This document shows positions 15,184-16,334 of a DNA stretch of 16,334 nt, one piece after another. Origin of the DNA: Cocleimonas sp. (GTDB lineage Bacteria; Pseudomonadota; Gammaproteobacteria; Thiotrichales; Thiotrichaceae); contig JAGLDQ010000241.1 of assembly GCA_023145535.1 (NCBI GenBank), positions 1-16,334 on the forward strand. Reading direction: 5' to 3'. The notes beneath the pieces are model-generated. The model did not search any database and was not told the origin of the DNA. It saw nothing but the letters and a program-made list of their open reading frames with translations. The translations under genes were made by a program, and so were the position numbers. How positions within the stretch are numbered: position 1 is the stretch's first letter; each line of letters starts with the position of its first letter.

Positions 15184-15714
15184 CTAAAAACCTTGCAGTT
15201 TTTGCAAATCCTTTAACACATCTTCAACATGGGATTTAGGCACAACATGACGATAAATTTTAGCGATCTTCCCCTTGGGATCAATAATAAAACTATGCCG
15301 CTTAGCGATCTTAAAAATAATTAAATCTCTAAGTGAGCCATAATGCTTTGCTACTTTTCCATCAGGGTCTGCCAATAAAGTAAAAGGGAGTTGATGATTC
15401 TTGGAAAAATCCGCATGGCTTTCTTTATTATCCACACTGACTCCCCAAACCACCGTGTTTTTAGCCCGCATGGCAACGATATTATCACGAAAGCTACAAG
15501 CCTCTGCGATACATCCTGGTGTTTCATTTTTTGGGTAAAAATAGAGAACCAGCCACTTCCCCTGCATTTTACTCAAGGTTTGCGATTGATTTTTCTGATC
15601 AACCAAGGTGAAATCGGGTGCTACGACCCCGACTTTAATAAGGGCTTCCGCTGACACAGTATTCACTCCTACTAGAAATAATACGCTAATAATAATGCAA
15701 GTAATTTTATTCAT
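15184..15714 (-). CDS. Exported PrxQ/BCP-type peroxiredoxin
   Basis: Reduces hydrogen peroxide and organic hydroperoxides through a thiol cycle. The first ~22 residues form a signal peptide (MNK, a hydrophobic core, probable cut after VSA), so the enzyme is predicted to work in the periplasm, unlike the usual cytoplasmic BCP. The mature domain has the AhpC/TSA fold: APDFTLVDQ near 32-40, then the active site TPGCIAEACSFRD at ~65-77, with peroxidatic C68 and resolving C73 five residues later, the PrxQ atypical 2-Cys arrangement. Total length of 176 suits the family plus a signal. No Shine-Dalgarno is visible; TATACT (15727-15722) ends 7 bases before the ATG, so the mRNA may be leaderless. It lies in the same orientation as, and 44 bp beyond, the attC site. 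Confidence 0.93.
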   Translation of the reverse strand: MNKITCIIISVLFLVGVNTVSAEALIKVGVVAPDFTLVDQKNQSQTLSKMQGKWLVLYFYPKNETPGCIAEACSFRDNIVAMRAKNTVVWGVSVDNKESHADFSKNHQLPFTLLADPDGKVAKHYGSLRDLIIFKIAKRHSFIIDPKGKIAKIYRHVVPKSHVEDVLKDLQKLQGF

Positions 15715-15721
15715 AGTACAA

Positions 15722-15727
15722 AGTATA
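15722..15727 (-). promoter_or_regulatory. Possible -10 box giving a leaderless peroxiredoxin mRNA
   Basis: TATACT on the minus strand (15727-15722) matches TATAAT at five of six bases and ends seven bases before the ATG at 15714, so transcription would begin at or within two bases of the start codon. No convincing -35 is found at the right distance, and there is no Shine-Dalgarno. Confidence 0.35.
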
Positions 15728-15757
15728 ACACTAGATAGCGTATCGCTCTCATGTTCT

Positions 15758-15842
15758 GCCTAACGCCTGCCGTAAGGAGGCGAATTTTGCGACAGCAAAG
15801 TTTTGTGACACTTACGCCAGCCGCTGAAAGCCATTGTTAGAA
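15758..15842 (-). other. attC integron recombination site (85 bp)
   Basis: On the minus strand it opens with the inverse core TTCTAAC (15842-15836) and ends with the core site GTTAGGC (15764-15758), which matches GTTRRRY fully. Between them the arms GGCTGGCGTAAG and CTTACGGCAGGC pair at 10 of 12 positions, and an inner TTTGC/GCAAA stem is present; the left arm has a longer spacer than the right. The GNAT reading frame ends inside it. Confidence 0.85.
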
Positions 15843-16329
15843 TATTGCTCTCTAATTAACTCCATTACATTATTTTTCATTTTACAACCACGTACTTCAA
15901 CCTCTTGAACCTTTTCCACAGTAAAACCATAATGCTGAAAAAATGGTTTGGCTGTCATACTTACATGAGAATATAGTTTAGCCATGCTATGTCCTTTTTC
16001 AAGAATTGCATTCATTAAAGCACCACCAACTCCCATAGACTGGTATTTACCATGCACAAAAAAGTGATCAATTAGTCCATTCGATTGTAAATCTGCGTAG
16101 CCCACAATTATTGACCCTAACTTTGCAACAAAAGGATTTAGAACCTCCTGTCGTTCTTCAAATATTTTCATATCAAAGTTATCAGGTGCCCATGCATTAA
16201 CCTGTTCCTCAGAATAATCTTTTATACAAATCAACCTTATAGCTGTAAAGTAAACTTGCCATAAGTCGGCCGTCATTTCTTTTTCAAATTTAATTATCGA
16301 AATCATACTCTGGCTTGGTTTTATTCTAA
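15764..16329 (-). mobile_element. Integron gene cassette carrying a GNAT acetyltransferase
   Basis: A complete cassette of 566 bp: it starts after the G of a core site GTTAGAA (16330-16324, minus strand), has 23 bp of leader, one gene, and an attC ending at the cut point in GTTAGGC. The inverse core of attC (TTCTAAC) is the exact reverse complement of the cassette's own 5' core, and the match extends to 9 bp. That is expected because in the circular form the attC is completed by the cassette's own 5' end. Gene orientation puts the integrase and attI side beyond the right edge; the cassette is the last before the chromosomal peroxiredoxin gene. No integrase is in the window, so an integrase-less attC cluster is also possible. 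Confidence 0.85.
15812..16306 (-). CDS. GNAT-family N-acetyltransferase, cassette-borne
   Basis: 164 residues, transferring an acetyl group from acetyl-CoA to an amine; substrate unknown. Residues ~30-40 (DYSEEQVNAWAP) and ~76-82 lead into the core strand IDHFFVHGKYQSMGVGGALM at ~79-98, whose QSMGVG is the acetyl-CoA pyrophosphate loop (Q/R-x-x-G-x-G/A). Motif B follows as VSMTAKPFFQHYGF near 114-127. The fold is complete, so it is likely active. The last nine codons (S N N G F Q R L A) and the stop lie within the attC, so the natural C-terminus is a product of the cassette structure. The start is ATG 16306; only a weak AGAG precedes it. No resistance-gene signature is recognised, so a drug-modifying role should not be assumed. 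Confidence 0.9.
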   Translation of the reverse strand: MISIIKFEKEMTADLWQVYFTAIRLICIKDYSEEQVNAWAPDNFDMKIFEERQEVLNPFVAKLGSIIVGYADLQSNGLIDHFFVHGKYQSMGVGGALMNAILEKGHSMAKLYSHVSMTAKPFFQHYGFTVEKVQEVEVRGCKMKNNVMELIREQYSNNGFQRLA

Positions 16330-16334
16330 CACTA

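Noticed and set aside
15140..15714. Peroxiredoxin gene as a second integron cassette
   Set aside because: No attC follows its 3' end: a GTTAAGC core-like heptamer near 15171-15177 lacks the matching inverse core and arms, and the region is shared with the convergent dehydrogenase gene.
15836..16330. GTTAGAATA/TATTCTAAC pair as terminal repeats of an insertion sequence
   Set aside because: The enclosed gene is an acetyltransferase, not a transposase, and the pair is better explained as the core and inverse core of an integron cassette.

Overview
The window is an AT-rich bacterial chromosomal segment, most likely from a gammaproteobacterium. Three things suggest this: the compact ~1000-residue NAD-glutamate dehydrogenase, the PPK2 plus tandem universal-stress-protein neighbourhood with an FNR/Anr-type operator, and a proteobacterial-looking integron attC site. 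A low-GC sulfur-oxidising lineage such as the Thiotrichales would fit, but that is inference and not demonstrated.

Layout from left to right. (1) Positions 1-3656 (minus) hold most of a very large SNF2-family helicase that runs off the left edge. (2) A 377-377 bp-scale divergent intergenic region (3657-4039) carries two mirror-image promoter candidates and leads into a PAS-GGDEF diguanylate cyclase (4040-4978, plus). (3) Two overlapping minus-strand genes (6517 to 5127) follow: a DUF6915-like protein and an unrecognised protein, with a perfect 17-bp palindrome just upstream. (4) A small HMA metal-binding protein (6841-7116, plus) comes next. (5) A stress block on the minus strand (9450 to 7268) holds a tandem universal stress protein and a class I polyphosphate kinase 2. 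A perfect FNR box lies upstream of the USP gene. (6) On the minus strand lie a divergent NodB-fold protein (10767-9784) and a PNPOx-like flavoprotein (11536-10985), separated by a 109-bp imperfectly palindromic element. (7) tRNA-Ser(GCU), with a clear intrinsic terminator, sits at 11704-11833. (8) An NAD-dependent glutamate dehydrogenase of the 115-kDa type (12115-15108, plus) converges on an exported PrxQ/BCP peroxiredoxin (15714-15184, minus). (9) The right end (15758-16330) is a complete integron gene cassette: a GNAT acetyltransferase followed by an attC site, with a recombination core site on each side.

How the parts may work together: the USP, PPK2, peroxiredoxin and diguanylate cyclase are the kinds of genes a bacterium uses for redox or energy stress and lifestyle switching, and the FNR box ties at least the USP gene to oxygen limitation. 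The least-explained features are the DUF6915 two-gene unit with its palindrome, the 109-bp palindromic element and the cassette, whose orientation puts any parent integron beyond the right edge.
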